A stretch of 23,917 nucleotides of DNA, from positions 1 to 23,917 of the forward strand of contig CAVBGA010000181.1 in NCBI GenBank assembly GCA_963594675.1. Reading direction: 5' to 3'. Both the position numbers and the translations under genes were made by a program. Under the pieces are notes generated by a model. That model worked only from the letters and a program-made list of their open reading frames with translations. It ran no database searches and was not told the DNA's origin. This document shows, piece after piece, positions 1-7,104 of this stretch. This stretch comes from Ruminococcus_G sp963594675. Lineage in GTDB: Bacteria > Bacillota > Clostridia > Lachnospirales > Lachnospiraceae. Each line of letters begins with the position of its first letter. The first letter of the stretch is position 1.

Positions 1-14
1 TTAGTCGTGAAAAA

Positions 15-68
15 TCCCGAAAGTGTAGGCTGCTTGAAAATGGTGCCTTCACTTTCGGGACTTTTTTT
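15..68. terminator. Hairpin terminator downstream of sstT, probably bidirectional
   Basis: A perfect 11-bp stem (15-25 with 50-60), extended by a 4-bp inner stem (27-30 with 45-48), is followed on the plus strand by a run of seven T (62-68) and on the minus strand by a shorter T-rich tail. It lies just past the stop codon of the minus-strand sstT gene and could also end a plus-strand gene that lies before the window. Confidence 0.85.
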
Positions 69-80
69 ATCTCTCTATTT

Positions 81-1334
81 TTATTGCCTTTTCTTTAGAC
101 CTTCTTTGAAGAAAGCAATTTCTTTCCCCTGCTTTTGCATTTCATGAAATTCTGCTGCGGCAGTAAAAAGAACATCGCCACTGGAATTCAGGGCTGTTTC
201 CATGGAATCCTGGATAACGCTGATGATAAAGCCAACTTCTACCGCCTGCATGGCTATATCATTGCTGACACCGAACATGGAGCAGGCCATAGGAATAAGG
301 AGCAATGATCCGCCAGCTACTCCTGAGGAGCCGCAGGCACCGATGGTAGCCAGAACACTAAGCAGTACAGCTGATGGGAAATCTACGGAAATTCCCAGGG
401 TATGTGCTAAGGTCAGGGTCATGATGGTAATAGTGACAGCTGCTCCGTCCATATTGATGGTGGAACCTAGGGGGATGGACACAGAGTAGAAATCCTTTTC
501 CAAGCCGAGTCTTGCACAAAGGTCCATATTTACCGGAATATTTGCTGCGGAGCTGCGGGTGAAGAAGGCGGTCAGTCCGCTTTCTCGGATACAGGTAAAT
601 ACCAGAGGATAGGGATTGCGCCGCAAGGTCAGGAAAATAATCAAGGGATTCACAATTAGGGAAACCACCAACATGGAAGCTACCAGAATGATGATCAATT
701 TTCCGTAGTCCTTGAAAATGCTAATGCCACTTTCTGATACTGCGCTATAGACCAGACCACAGATACCAAAAGGAGCAAACTGGATGATCCAGCGTACTAC
801 ATTGGATATGGTATCGGACAGGTCAGAGAACATATGCAGGGTCTCGGGTTTTGCAAATTTTTTCAGAGAAATACCAAACAGCACAGCCCAAAAGAGAACA
901 CCGATATAATTGGCCTCAGAGATTGCGGCAATGGGATTGCTTACCATACTTGTCAAAAGATTGCTTAAAACTTCCCCCACACCTCCTGGAGCAGATTCCA
1001 CGGATTCTGCACTTTTCAGGGTCATAGTAATAGGAAAAGCAAAGCTTGCCACAACTGCCACAAGAGCTGCTAGGAAGGTGCTGACCAGATATAAGCCGAT
1101 TACTGTACGGAAACGTTTTCCGATGCCGCTGCTGGCATTGGCCAGGGAGCTAAGCACAAGGACAAATACAAGAAGGGGTGCCACAGCCTTTAAGGCACTG
1201 ACAAAAATGCTTCCCAACATGGTAACGACTGTCACATTTGGTACCGTCAGACCAAGAATAACGCCTACGATCAGTCCTAACAGGATACGAAGGATCAAAC
1301 TGCTATCCTGCCATTTTTTTAGGATTGTTTTCAA
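81..1334 (-). CDS. sstT: Na+/serine-threonine symporter SstT
   Basis: A 417-residue polytopic membrane protein of the dicarboxylate/amino acid:cation symporter (DAACS) family, which imports serine and threonine with sodium. The C-terminal half carries the family's re-entrant and substrate-site signatures: SSAANIPVN near residue 260, STINMDGAA near residue 290, and the serine/glycine-rich ACGSSGVAGGS loop near residue 335. The length matches SstT (about 410). The start codon is TTG at 1334-1332: an AGGAGGT ribosome site (1341-1347) lies 6 nt upstream and no ATG fits better. It is transcribed divergently from the DUF975 operon and ends at a hairpin terminator. The SstT call is preferred over GltP/DctA because of overall resemblance; substrate is by family. 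Confidence 0.9.
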   Translation of the reverse strand: MKTILKKWQDSSLILRILLGLIVGVILGLTVPNVTVVTMLGSIFVSALKAVAPLLVFVLVLSSLANASSGIGKRFRTVIGLYLVSTFLAALVAVVASFAFPITMTLKSAESVESAPGGVGEVLSNLLTSMVSNPIAAISEANYIGVLFWAVLFGISLKKFAKPETLHMFSDLSDTISNVVRWIIQFAPFGICGLVYSAVSESGISIFKDYGKLIIILVASMLVVSLIVNPLIIFLTLRRNPYPLVFTCIRESGLTAFFTRSSAANIPVNMDLCARLGLEKDFYSVSIPLGSTINMDGAAVTITIMTLTLAHTLGISVDFPSAVLLSVLATIGACGSSGVAGGSLLLIPMACSMFGVSNDIAMQAVEVGFIISVIQDSMETALNSSGDVLFTAAAEFHEMQKQGKEIAFFKEGLKKRQ

Positions 1335-1365
1335 ATTATTACCTCCTCATAAAATTCTAGAGTAG

Positions 1366-1374
1366 AGTATAACA
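1366..1374 (-). promoter_or_regulatory. Candidate extended -10 promoter of sstT
   Basis: On the minus strand a TGTTATACT extended -10 element (TG at 1373-1374, TATACT at 1366-1371) lies about 30 nt upstream of the TTG start. The -35 region is weak (ATTATA), which is usual for extended -10 promoters. This is a motif match only. Confidence 0.45.
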
Positions 1375-1423
1375 TAAAAGAGTTCTTTTATAATATTGAG
1401 AAAAGAGAATTTTTTTAAACTTG

Positions 1424-1477
1424 TTAAGGTTAAGTTAAGGTTTTTTCATGTATCCGGAAAGAATTCCCCGATATAAT
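1424..1477 (+). promoter_or_regulatory. Promoter of DUF975/two-component operon with TTAAGGTT direct repeats
   Basis: Two perfect copies of TTAAGGTT (1424-1431 and 1435-1442) are spaced 11 bp apart, one helical turn, and are followed after 29 nt by a perfect TATAAT -10 box (1472-1477). The -35 region (about 1449-1454, TGTATC) is poor, as expected for an activator-dependent promoter. Tandem half-sites one turn apart immediately upstream of -35 are the classical arrangement for OmpR/PhoB-type regulators, and the operon encodes one. The same arrangement recurs at 12664-12716. Binding by the encoded regulator is inferred. Confidence 0.65.
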
Positions 1478-1542
1478 CCCATTGATGAAATAGGAAATGG
1501 GATGGAATAGAATAGACCATCCGAATAGGAGGAGATGATATT

Positions 1543-2409
1543 ATGTGGAGTAGAAAAGAGCTAAAAACTACAGCAAAAACTGCTGTGCGTAAGAATTATT
1601 GGAGAGCCGTTTTAGTAGCGATCATATTGGGAATCGTTGTGGGCAATGCTGGCTCCATTGGAAATGTTTCAAAAATTACTTTTGTGAAACAGTTGAACTC
1701 TCAGGAAAATACGGATGATACCATGTATATGAATTCTGATGGTGAATGGGAAGAGGATAGTTCGGGAATTGAATTGCCGGAAGTTTTTCAGGATCCCAGT
1801 GATGAGACTATTGCCTCGACAGTGATGCTGGGTGTGTTTTTATTTGTAGGAGTACTGGTGGTACTTTTACTGTGGATTTTACTGCATGCCTTTCTTTTAA
1901 ATCCCATCGAGGTAGGCTGTCAGAGATTTTTTCATAAAAATTTGAGCCGAAAGGCAGAATTTAAGGAACTGGCTTTTAGCTTTGACCATTCTTATAAGAA
2001 TGTGGCATTCACTATGTTTTTGCGGGATGTATATACGATTTTCTGGACCATTTTGCTGGTTGTTCCGGGCATTGTAAAGCGCTATGAATATCGTATGATT
2101 CCTTATCTTTTGTCAGAGTATCCGGATATGCCAAGAGCAGATGCTTTTGCCATCAGCAAATCTATGATGATGGGAAATAAATGGAAGGCTTTCCTTCTGG
2201 ACCTGTCCTTCCTCCTCTGGAATCTGCTTAGCATTTGTACTGTAGGTATCGTTGGTATCTTCTGGGTATTTCCCTATCAGTCTCAGACAGATGCGGCTTT
2301 GTATGAGGCTTTAAAAGAAGGCAAAAAACCTTTCGGTCAGACTGGACAGAATCTTGTTTCTGATGTAGCATTAAGTATGGACAATACTGATACTAGAGGG
2401 ATGATTTAA
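1543..2409 (+). CDS. DUF975 family integral membrane protein
   Basis: A 288-residue membrane protein whose N-terminus (MWSRKELKTTAKTAVRKNYW) followed by a hydrophobic segment is typical of the DUF975 family, whose function is unknown. It has a first membrane segment near residues 22-40, an acidic exposed stretch (about 50-88), a second segment near 90-115, and two further hydrophobic blocks near 165-185 and 218-245. A strong AGGAGGAG site (1527-1534) sits 8 nt before ATG. It is the first gene of a unit with a response regulator and histidine kinase (25-nt gap to the next start), so it may be a target, a sensor partner or a membrane-stress component of that system. That role is inference; the family assignment is from sequence resemblance. 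Confidence 0.8.
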   Translation: MWSRKELKTTAKTAVRKNYWRAVLVAIILGIVVGNAGSIGNVSKITFVKQLNSQENTDDTMYMNSDGEWEEDSSGIELPEVFQDPSDETIASTVMLGVFLFVGVLVVLLLWILLHAFLLNPIEVGCQRFFHKNLSRKAEFKELAFSFDHSYKNVAFTMFLRDVYTIFWTILLVVPGIVKRYEYRMIPYLLSEYPDMPRADAFAISKSMMMGNKWKAFLLDLSFLLWNLLSICTVGIVGIFWVFPYQSQTDAALYEALKEGKKPFGQTGQNLVSDVALSMDNTDTRGMI

Positions 2410-2434
2410 CATCCCGCCGAACAGGAGGATATAT

Positions 2435-3172
2435 ATGGCATACACAATACTTGTGGCCGATGATGAGGCGGAGATCAGGGAACTGCTCCGCCTTTATCTT
2501 GAGAATGAAAACTTTCATGTAATTGAGGCAGCAGACGGACTGGAAGCTTTGGAGCGTTTGAAAGAGGAAAAAGTGCATCTTTGCCTTTTGGATATTATGA
2601 TGCCGAACATGGACGGCTATCGTACTCTGCAGCAGATTAGAAAAACCAGCAATATTCCGGTGCTGATTCTTTCTGCCAAGGATCAGGATGCAGACAAGAT
2701 TCTGGGCTTGAATCTGGGAGCGGATGATTATATTTCTAAACCCTTTAATCCCCTTGAAGCTGTGGCCCGTGTTAATTCTGCCATCCGCAGATATTATTCT
2801 CTGGGAGCAGATGAAACCCTGAATCCTCAGGGCGCGCAGGCGGTAGAAGCTGCAGAAGAGGAAGGGGGAGAGCATACCATAAAGGTTCGAGATCTGGTTT
2901 TGGATCAGGATGCCTGCCTTCTCTATCGGGGCGATGAGATGATTGAGCTTACCTCTGTAGAATATAAGGTTCTTGAAATGTTCATGTCCCATCCCGGCAA
3001 GGTATATACCAAGCAGCAGATTTGGGAACGCGGCTGGGGCGAAGAGTATTTTGTAGGTGATAACAATATCATGGTATGTATCAGCAAACTTCGTACCAAG
3101 CTGGATGCTGAAAATTCCGCAAAATATATTAAGACAATCCGTGGACTGGGCTACCGCTTCGAGAAAGAATAG
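2435..3172 (+). CDS. OmpR/PhoB-family response regulator
   Basis: A 245-residue two-domain regulator. The receiver domain (1-120) has the acidic pair D9/D10, the phosphoacceptor D53 in LLDIMMPNMDG, S80 and K102 in YISKPF. A linker of about 30 residues, rich in Ala and Glu, leads to a winged-helix DNA-binding domain (about 148-245) with the ELTSVEYKVLEMFMSHPGK start and the RTIRGLGYRF-like end (here KTIRGLGYRFEKE). It is preceded by AGGAGG and followed after 10 nt by its kinase. It probably binds the TTAAGGTT repeats at 1424-1442 and 12664-12681, which have the spacing expected for this family; this is inferred. It resembles VanR-type regulators but no signal can be assigned. Confidence 0.93.
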   Translation: MAYTILVADDEAEIRELLRLYLENENFHVIEAADGLEALERLKEEKVHLCLLDIMMPNMDGYRTLQQIRKTSNIPVLILSAKDQDADKILGLNLGADDYISKPFNPLEAVARVNSAIRRYYSLGADETLNPQGAQAVEAAEEEGGEHTIKVRDLVLDQDACLLYRGDEMIELTSVEYKVLEMFMSHPGKVYTKQQIWERGWGEEYFVGDNNIMVCISKLRTKLDAENSAKYIKTIRGLGYRFEKE

Positions 3173-3182
3173 GTGAGAACAG

Positions 3183-4463
3183 ATGACGGAAAATAAACTG
3201 GATCGTGGGAGAATCACGAGACGGCTGGTAGGTTGGTTTATCCTGGCTCTCTTTTTCACGGAGCTGGCAGAGCGCATCATTCAGCTCCTCTTTAATCGCT
3301 GTATTATGCCCTGGATCGCCAGTCAGATGTTTGTGGGAATCAGCAATCAGATGCAGGACTTAAGTTCAAGGAATTCTTTCCTACTTTTGCTGTATCTGGC
3401 AGCGATGGTAATGTTCAATTTAGTGCGTTGCATTTTTCCTCAATATGAACAGCAGATGGATACATTGATCAATACCCTGGCTTACAATGCACAGCTGAAA
3501 AAGACAGGTGTCTATATCACGGGCAATACCATACATATGTCCATGGGTATGGCGATTTTGATTTTGAATCTGATTATTGTATTGATCTGCTTGGGTATTG
3601 TTCCTTACGTCGCAGCGGCTTGGCTTTATGCAAGAATGGTTATCGGCCAGATGGCTTTGATCCGCCAGCATGAGAAGGACATTCATACAGAGTATGAAAA
3701 GAAAAGAAATCTAATGCTTTCCGATATTGCTCATGACCTGAGAAATCCTATTACCACCGTCAGTGGGTATGCCAAGGCTTTAAATGATGGCATGGTGAAG
3801 GATCCGGAGAAGCAGAGAAAATATTTTGAGGCCATTGAAAGAAAATCCAGAAGAATCAACGAATTGATCAATCTTCTCTTTGATTATTCCAAGTTGAATT
3901 CTTCTTCCTTCACTCTGACCAAGACTAACTTTGATCTTAATGAGCTGATGCGTGAGACAGCGGCTCTTATGTATGATGAGATTGAACAGCACAATATGGG
4001 GCTGGATGTAGATATTCCGGAAGGCGATTGGATGATCAATGGAGATCGGATGCAAATTTCCCGAGTGGTGACCAATCTGATTACCAATGCCATCCGACAT
4101 AATCCGGAAGGCACGGATGTCTTTGTTCAGGTGCTTCGTCCTAAGACCGGGACTGAGGAAAGAGTGGTCAGCTATGAAGAGGTAAAAATGGGACTGCAGC
4201 CGGATGAGGAAGAAGTGGTCTCTTATTCGCCGGATGATCATTCTTATATCATTGTGGCGGACACAGGTGTGGAAATCCCTGAGAAGATCAGAGAACATAT
4301 TTTTGAACCCTTTATGCGAGGGGATGAGTCCCGTGCCACCAATGGCGGTAGCGGATTGGGACTTTCCATTGCAGCTACCGTAGTAGAAATGCATGGATGG
4401 AAATTAACTCTGGAAACCAATATTCAGGGCTATACCAAAGGCTTCGTGATTATGGTTCCCTAA
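3183..4463 (+). CDS. Sensor histidine kinase of the two-component system
   Basis: A 426-residue membrane kinase. Hydrophobic segments lie near residues 14-37, 64-80 and 118-150. They are followed by a HisKA domain with the phosphorylated histidine H184 in SDIAHDLRNP, and an HATPase domain with N box TNLITNAIRHN (about 298) and G2 box GGSGLGLSI (about 396). The first glycine box reads DTGVEI (360-365): the second glycine of the usual DxGxG is Glu364. An acidic insert of about 35 residues separates the N and G1 boxes. The start codon overlaps an AGGTGAG site just after the regulator's stop, so the two are translationally close. It presumably phosphorylates the regulator at D53. The stimulus is unknown; the small extracytoplasmic part suggests membrane-sensed signals. 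Confidence 0.92.
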   Translation: MTENKLDRGRITRRLVGWFILALFFTELAERIIQLLFNRCIMPWIASQMFVGISNQMQDLSSRNSFLLLLYLAAMVMFNLVRCIFPQYEQQMDTLINTLAYNAQLKKTGVYITGNTIHMSMGMAILILNLIIVLICLGIVPYVAAAWLYARMVIGQMALIRQHEKDIHTEYEKKRNLMLSDIAHDLRNPITTVSGYAKALNDGMVKDPEKQRKYFEAIERKSRRINELINLLFDYSKLNSSSFTLTKTNFDLNELMRETAALMYDEIEQHNMGLDVDIPEGDWMINGDRMQISRVVTNLITNAIRHNPEGTDVFVQVLRPKTGTEERVVSYEEVKMGLQPDEEEVVSYSPDDHSYIIVADTGVEIPEKIREHIFEPFMRGDESRATNGGSGLGLSIAATVVEMHGWKLTLETNIQGYTKGFVIMVP

Positions 4464-4475
4464 TAGAACAGCAGG

Positions 4476-4512
4476 AGAACTGTCGTGTAGAGCGATGGTT
4501 CTTTTTCTTTTT
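4476..4512 (+). terminator. Rho-independent terminator of the DUF975/two-component operon
   Basis: A 10-bp stem with two G-U pairs (4476-4485 with 4493-4502) and a 7-nt loop is followed by a T-rich run (TTTTCTTTTT). It starts 13 nt after the kinase stop codon, so it closes the three-gene unit. Confidence 0.85.
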
Positions 4513-4519
4513 GGAAAAC

Positions 4520-4548
4520 TTGTAATTTTTTGAATTTAGGTCTATCAT
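4520..4548 (+). promoter_or_regulatory. Candidate promoter of the NlpC/P60 gene
   Basis: TTGTAA (4520-4525) and TATCAT (4543-4548) are separated by 17 nt, directly after the upstream terminator and about 47 nt before the start codon. No TTAAGGTT repeats are seen here, so this gene is probably not in the same regulon. Confidence 0.5.
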
Positions 4549-4595
4549 AAAAGGGATTGTAGATCTGAGGGAGTTCAGAGAGGAGTTATAGAGAT

Positions 4596-6542
4596 TTGAA
4601 AAAAAAGACACTTCATTTACTTTTATCACTTAGTATTACTGCATCCATGATTTTAGGATCAGCAGTAACCGCTTTTGCTGCAAGTACAGAGGAGGCAACT
4701 CTTAGCACAGCTGCAGAAGAGGGAGAGGACAATACTACTTCGGATGCAAGTACAGAAGATTCTGCAACAACATCGGAAACTGTGACACCATCTGCTACCG
4801 CTACACCTTCTAAGTCAGCCACATCGGAGGCAAAGACGGACAAGCAAAGCTCTTCCAGTTCCGGGAAGTCAAACGCTAGTTCTCAGAAGTCATCGGAAAC
4901 AAAGAAAAAGAGCAGCAGTTCCAATTCTTCCCAGTCAACTTCTGAAAATAATAGCAGCAGTGCAGGGACAACAGATGCTGCGGACAGTAGCAGCAGTACT
5001 GCTTCAACCAGTAGTGCCGCAAGGACAAATGTAGCAGAATATGCAAAGTCCTGGGTAGGAAAAATCAGCTATTATCTGGGAGCAAGTGGGGCCTTGGTAG
5101 AAGGCGGCCAATCGGATTGCTCTTGGTTTATCTATCATGTATTGAATGATTGTGGGCTAATCAGCCAATGGTATAAGTCAACCACTTGGGGCAGCGGTCA
5201 GGTGCCTGGAACCAGCCGGGTGGCAAGCATCGATCAGGCTCAGCCTGGTGATATTCTTTTTTGGGATGAAGGTTCCGGAAGCGGACATGTCGTTATGTAT
5301 GTGGGAAATGGCCAGGTGGTAGGCTGTAATGGATCCAGCCCTACTAGTGGTGCAGTGCAGCTGACAGGATATACCGTTCCCGGTGGCGGAAGAGAGCCGG
5401 ATTCTATCTGGCGTTTGGATGCTATGGGCAATGGTACCGGAGTGACAACTTCCGGATATTCAGGATATTCAGGATCTTCCACATCCTCCTCAACAAGCAC
5501 CAGCAGTAGCGGAACCAGCATTGATATTAGTTCTTCTAAGGAGACGCATATTTCGGAAAATGGTACCTACACCCTTACTGGCAGTGTGAAAGATGGCCAG
5601 GTAATCGTTGATGCGGGCCTTACAGATGTGACCATCATTCTGAATAACATTACCATAAAGAATGCTGAGGGAAAAACGCCGATTCTTCTTAAGAGCAATG
5701 CTGCCATTCGCGTAGACGGTGAAAATACATTGACCTATGGTGATCTGAAGAAGGCAAAAGCGAAGAAGAAGGAAAACAAGGGAAAGACAACAAGCTCTTC
5801 CAAAAAGAAAAAAACAGAGACCTGTGCAGCGATTTACAGCACAGCGTCTAAGCTGAATATTACAGGAGAAGGAAGCCTTACCATTAAATCGGTAGATGAT
5901 GGCATCTATGGGGCAAGCAATCTGACTTTTGATGGCCCTACTTTTGAGCTGAAAACTTTGAACAATGGTGTGGAAGCCAGAAATGTACGCTTGATGTCCG
6001 GAAAGGGTGTCATCGATGCAGATGGCGACGGAATCCATGCCTTTGCAGAAAAGAAAAAATCCAAGAATGGCAAAAAAGTGACGGTAAAGAAGGCAAAGAT
6101 TTATGTGAAAGCTGGCAATTGGAGAATTAAGGCCGATAAGGATGGTCTGGATTCTCAGAATAAGATTGTTATGGCTGGTGGTGTGTTAAGTATTTCTACT
6201 GCTAAGAATGAGAAACATGCAGCGGTAGCCTATAAAGACACATTTCTTATCAAAAAGGGCACCTTCTTTGCTGGAGGTTCTTCTAAGAAAGCAAAAGAGC
6301 CTAGCTCTGGAACCTATGTACACTTTAGCAACCTTACGATTAAAAAGGGAGATACCATAGAGGTTACTGATGCCAAAGGCAATGTACTTTATTCTGCAGT
6401 TTCCTCCAGATGTATGGAGGATGTAGTGGTATCCGGGGATAAATTAAAAGAAGGCGACAAGTGCAAGATTAGTATTGAGTCAGCTTCTGAGGATCGTGCA
6501 GATACAGAAGCGACTGCTTTGGTAAAAAAATCTGAAGATTAA
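4596..6542 (+). CDS. Secreted NlpC/P60 cell-wall hydrolase with Cthe_2159-like carbohydrate-binding domain
   Basis: A 648-residue exported protein. Residues 1-29 are a signal peptide (cleavage after AFA). Residues 30-147 are a Ser/Thr/Lys-rich low-complexity linker. Residues about 148-275 form an NlpC/P60 peptidase: catalytic Cys175 in QSDCSWF, His231 in GSGHVVMY, and a candidate third polar residue Asn245. Such enzymes cut peptide stems of peptidoglycan. After a second Gly/Ser linker, residues about 305-630 resemble the Cthe_2159-type right-handed beta-helix carbohydrate-binding family (DUF4353). This part has a lysine-rich insert near 385-405. The start codon is TTG with AGGAG 10 nt upstream (4581-4585); the next residues (KKKTLHLLLSLSI) make a proper signal peptide. 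It is monocistronic as far as can be seen. Role: wall remodelling or glycan binding at the surface (inferred). Confidence 0.85.
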   Translation: MKKKTLHLLLSLSITASMILGSAVTAFAASTEEATLSTAAEEGEDNTTSDASTEDSATTSETVTPSATATPSKSATSEAKTDKQSSSSSGKSNASSQKSSETKKKSSSSNSSQSTSENNSSSAGTTDAADSSSSTASTSSAARTNVAEYAKSWVGKISYYLGASGALVEGGQSDCSWFIYHVLNDCGLISQWYKSTTWGSGQVPGTSRVASIDQAQPGDILFWDEGSGSGHVVMYVGNGQVVGCNGSSPTSGAVQLTGYTVPGGGREPDSIWRLDAMGNGTGVTTSGYSGYSGSSTSSSTSTSSSGTSIDISSSKETHISENGTYTLTGSVKDGQVIVDAGLTDVTIILNNITIKNAEGKTPILLKSNAAIRVDGENTLTYGDLKKAKAKKKENKGKTTSSSKKKKTETCAAIYSTASKLNITGEGSLTIKSVDDGIYGASNLTFDGPTFELKTLNNGVEARNVRLMSGKGVIDADGDGIHAFAEKKKSKNGKKVTVKKAKIYVKAGNWRIKADKDGLDSQNKIVMAGGVLSISTAKNEKHAAVAYKDTFLIKKGTFFAGGSSKKAKEPSSGTYVHFSNLTIKKGDTIEVTDAKGNVLYSAVSSRCMEDVVVSGDKLKEGDKCKISIESASEDRADTEATALVKKSED

Positions 6543-6626
6543 AGAAAAATTGTAAATATAAGATGATTTGTTTGATTTATATAGATTAATTTTTCACAAT
6601 GTGCGATAATGTGGGAAATGAAAGTA

Positions 6627-6887
6627 CTGTGGTCCTTGAATGGGAGATCAAAAAGAGATAGCAGATAGAGCAAATTTTTGTATCATCTGCTAGTAGAATC
6701 AAAGTCCAAGGAATGAACAAGGGAATCGGGTGCAAATCCCGGACGGTAACCGCCGCTGTAATCGTTGAGCTTGCTATTTTTGATGAAAATCAGTCATTGG
6801 GGATAACCTGAGAAGGCAATAGCAGGTGCGAGATGGAGGATGAAAGGGAGTCCTTTATTTCAGAGACGAAAGTCAGAAGACCTACAG
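6627..6887 (+). ncRNA. Cobalamin (B12) riboswitch
   Basis: The sequence contains the conserved cobalamin-aptamer landmarks in order: GGGAATCGGGTGCAAATCCC (6721-6740), the CCGCCGCTGTAATCG stretch (6750-6764), and the 3' GAAAGTCAGAAGACCT block (6868-6883). The ends pair to give P1 (CTGTGGTC at 6627-6634 with GACC-T-ACAG at 6879-6887). It lies upstream of a terminator (6968-7002) and a large secreted protein with a transcobalamin-like domain, so B12 binding most likely shuts off that gene. Exact ends are approximate. Confidence 0.9.
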
Positions 6888-6967
6888 AGAAAAGGATCGA
6901 ACAAGACAGGATTGGAAATGATATTTGATATATTCTATTCTATCTAATTAGGATTTTTGGACATGTG

Positions 6968-7002
6968 AACCGGTTGTATTGAGTACAGCCGGTTTTCTTT
7001 TT
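6968..7002 (+). terminator. Terminator in the riboswitch expression platform
   Basis: An 11-bp stem with one G-U pair (6968-6978 with 6984-6994), a 5-nt loop and a T-rich tail lies about 80 nt past the cobalamin aptamer and 102 nt before the downstream start codon. Its place fits a ligand-controlled transcription terminator. The antiterminator pairing was not resolved. Confidence 0.8.
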
Positions 7003-7048
7003 GTTGCCATGCATCCGTAGGGAGCTGCCGGTGGCAGGTCATGTAAGT
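7003..7048 (+). repeat. Intergenic repeat, copy A
   Basis: A 46-nt sequence that recurs at 23718-23763 with 40 identical positions and no gaps. Its core is GCATCCGTAGGGAGC followed by CCGGTGGCAGGTC, itself an imperfect tandem of a 13-mer of the form GCATCCGGxGGxA. It begins right after the T tract of the riboswitch terminator, in the leader of the large secreted protein. It could be a dispersed repeat or a structured RNA element; identity is unknown. The strand shown is that of the sequence as read. Confidence 0.7.
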
Positions 7049-7104
7049 CATGTTTTCCCTAACTCTGGTACTTTCCTTATTGCAATTCTAGAAGGAGGTT
7101 TCAA

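Noticed and set aside
2393..3280. Long open frame on the minus strand, opposite the response regulator
   Set aside because: It lies fully over a clearly conserved response regulator gene, has no ribosome site and encodes no recognisable domain.
5455..5515. Short tandem repeats of serine and glycine codons in the NlpC/P60 gene
   Set aside because: They encode a flexible linker of repeated Ser/Gly/Thr/Tyr residues; there is no sign of a CRISPR array or mobile element.
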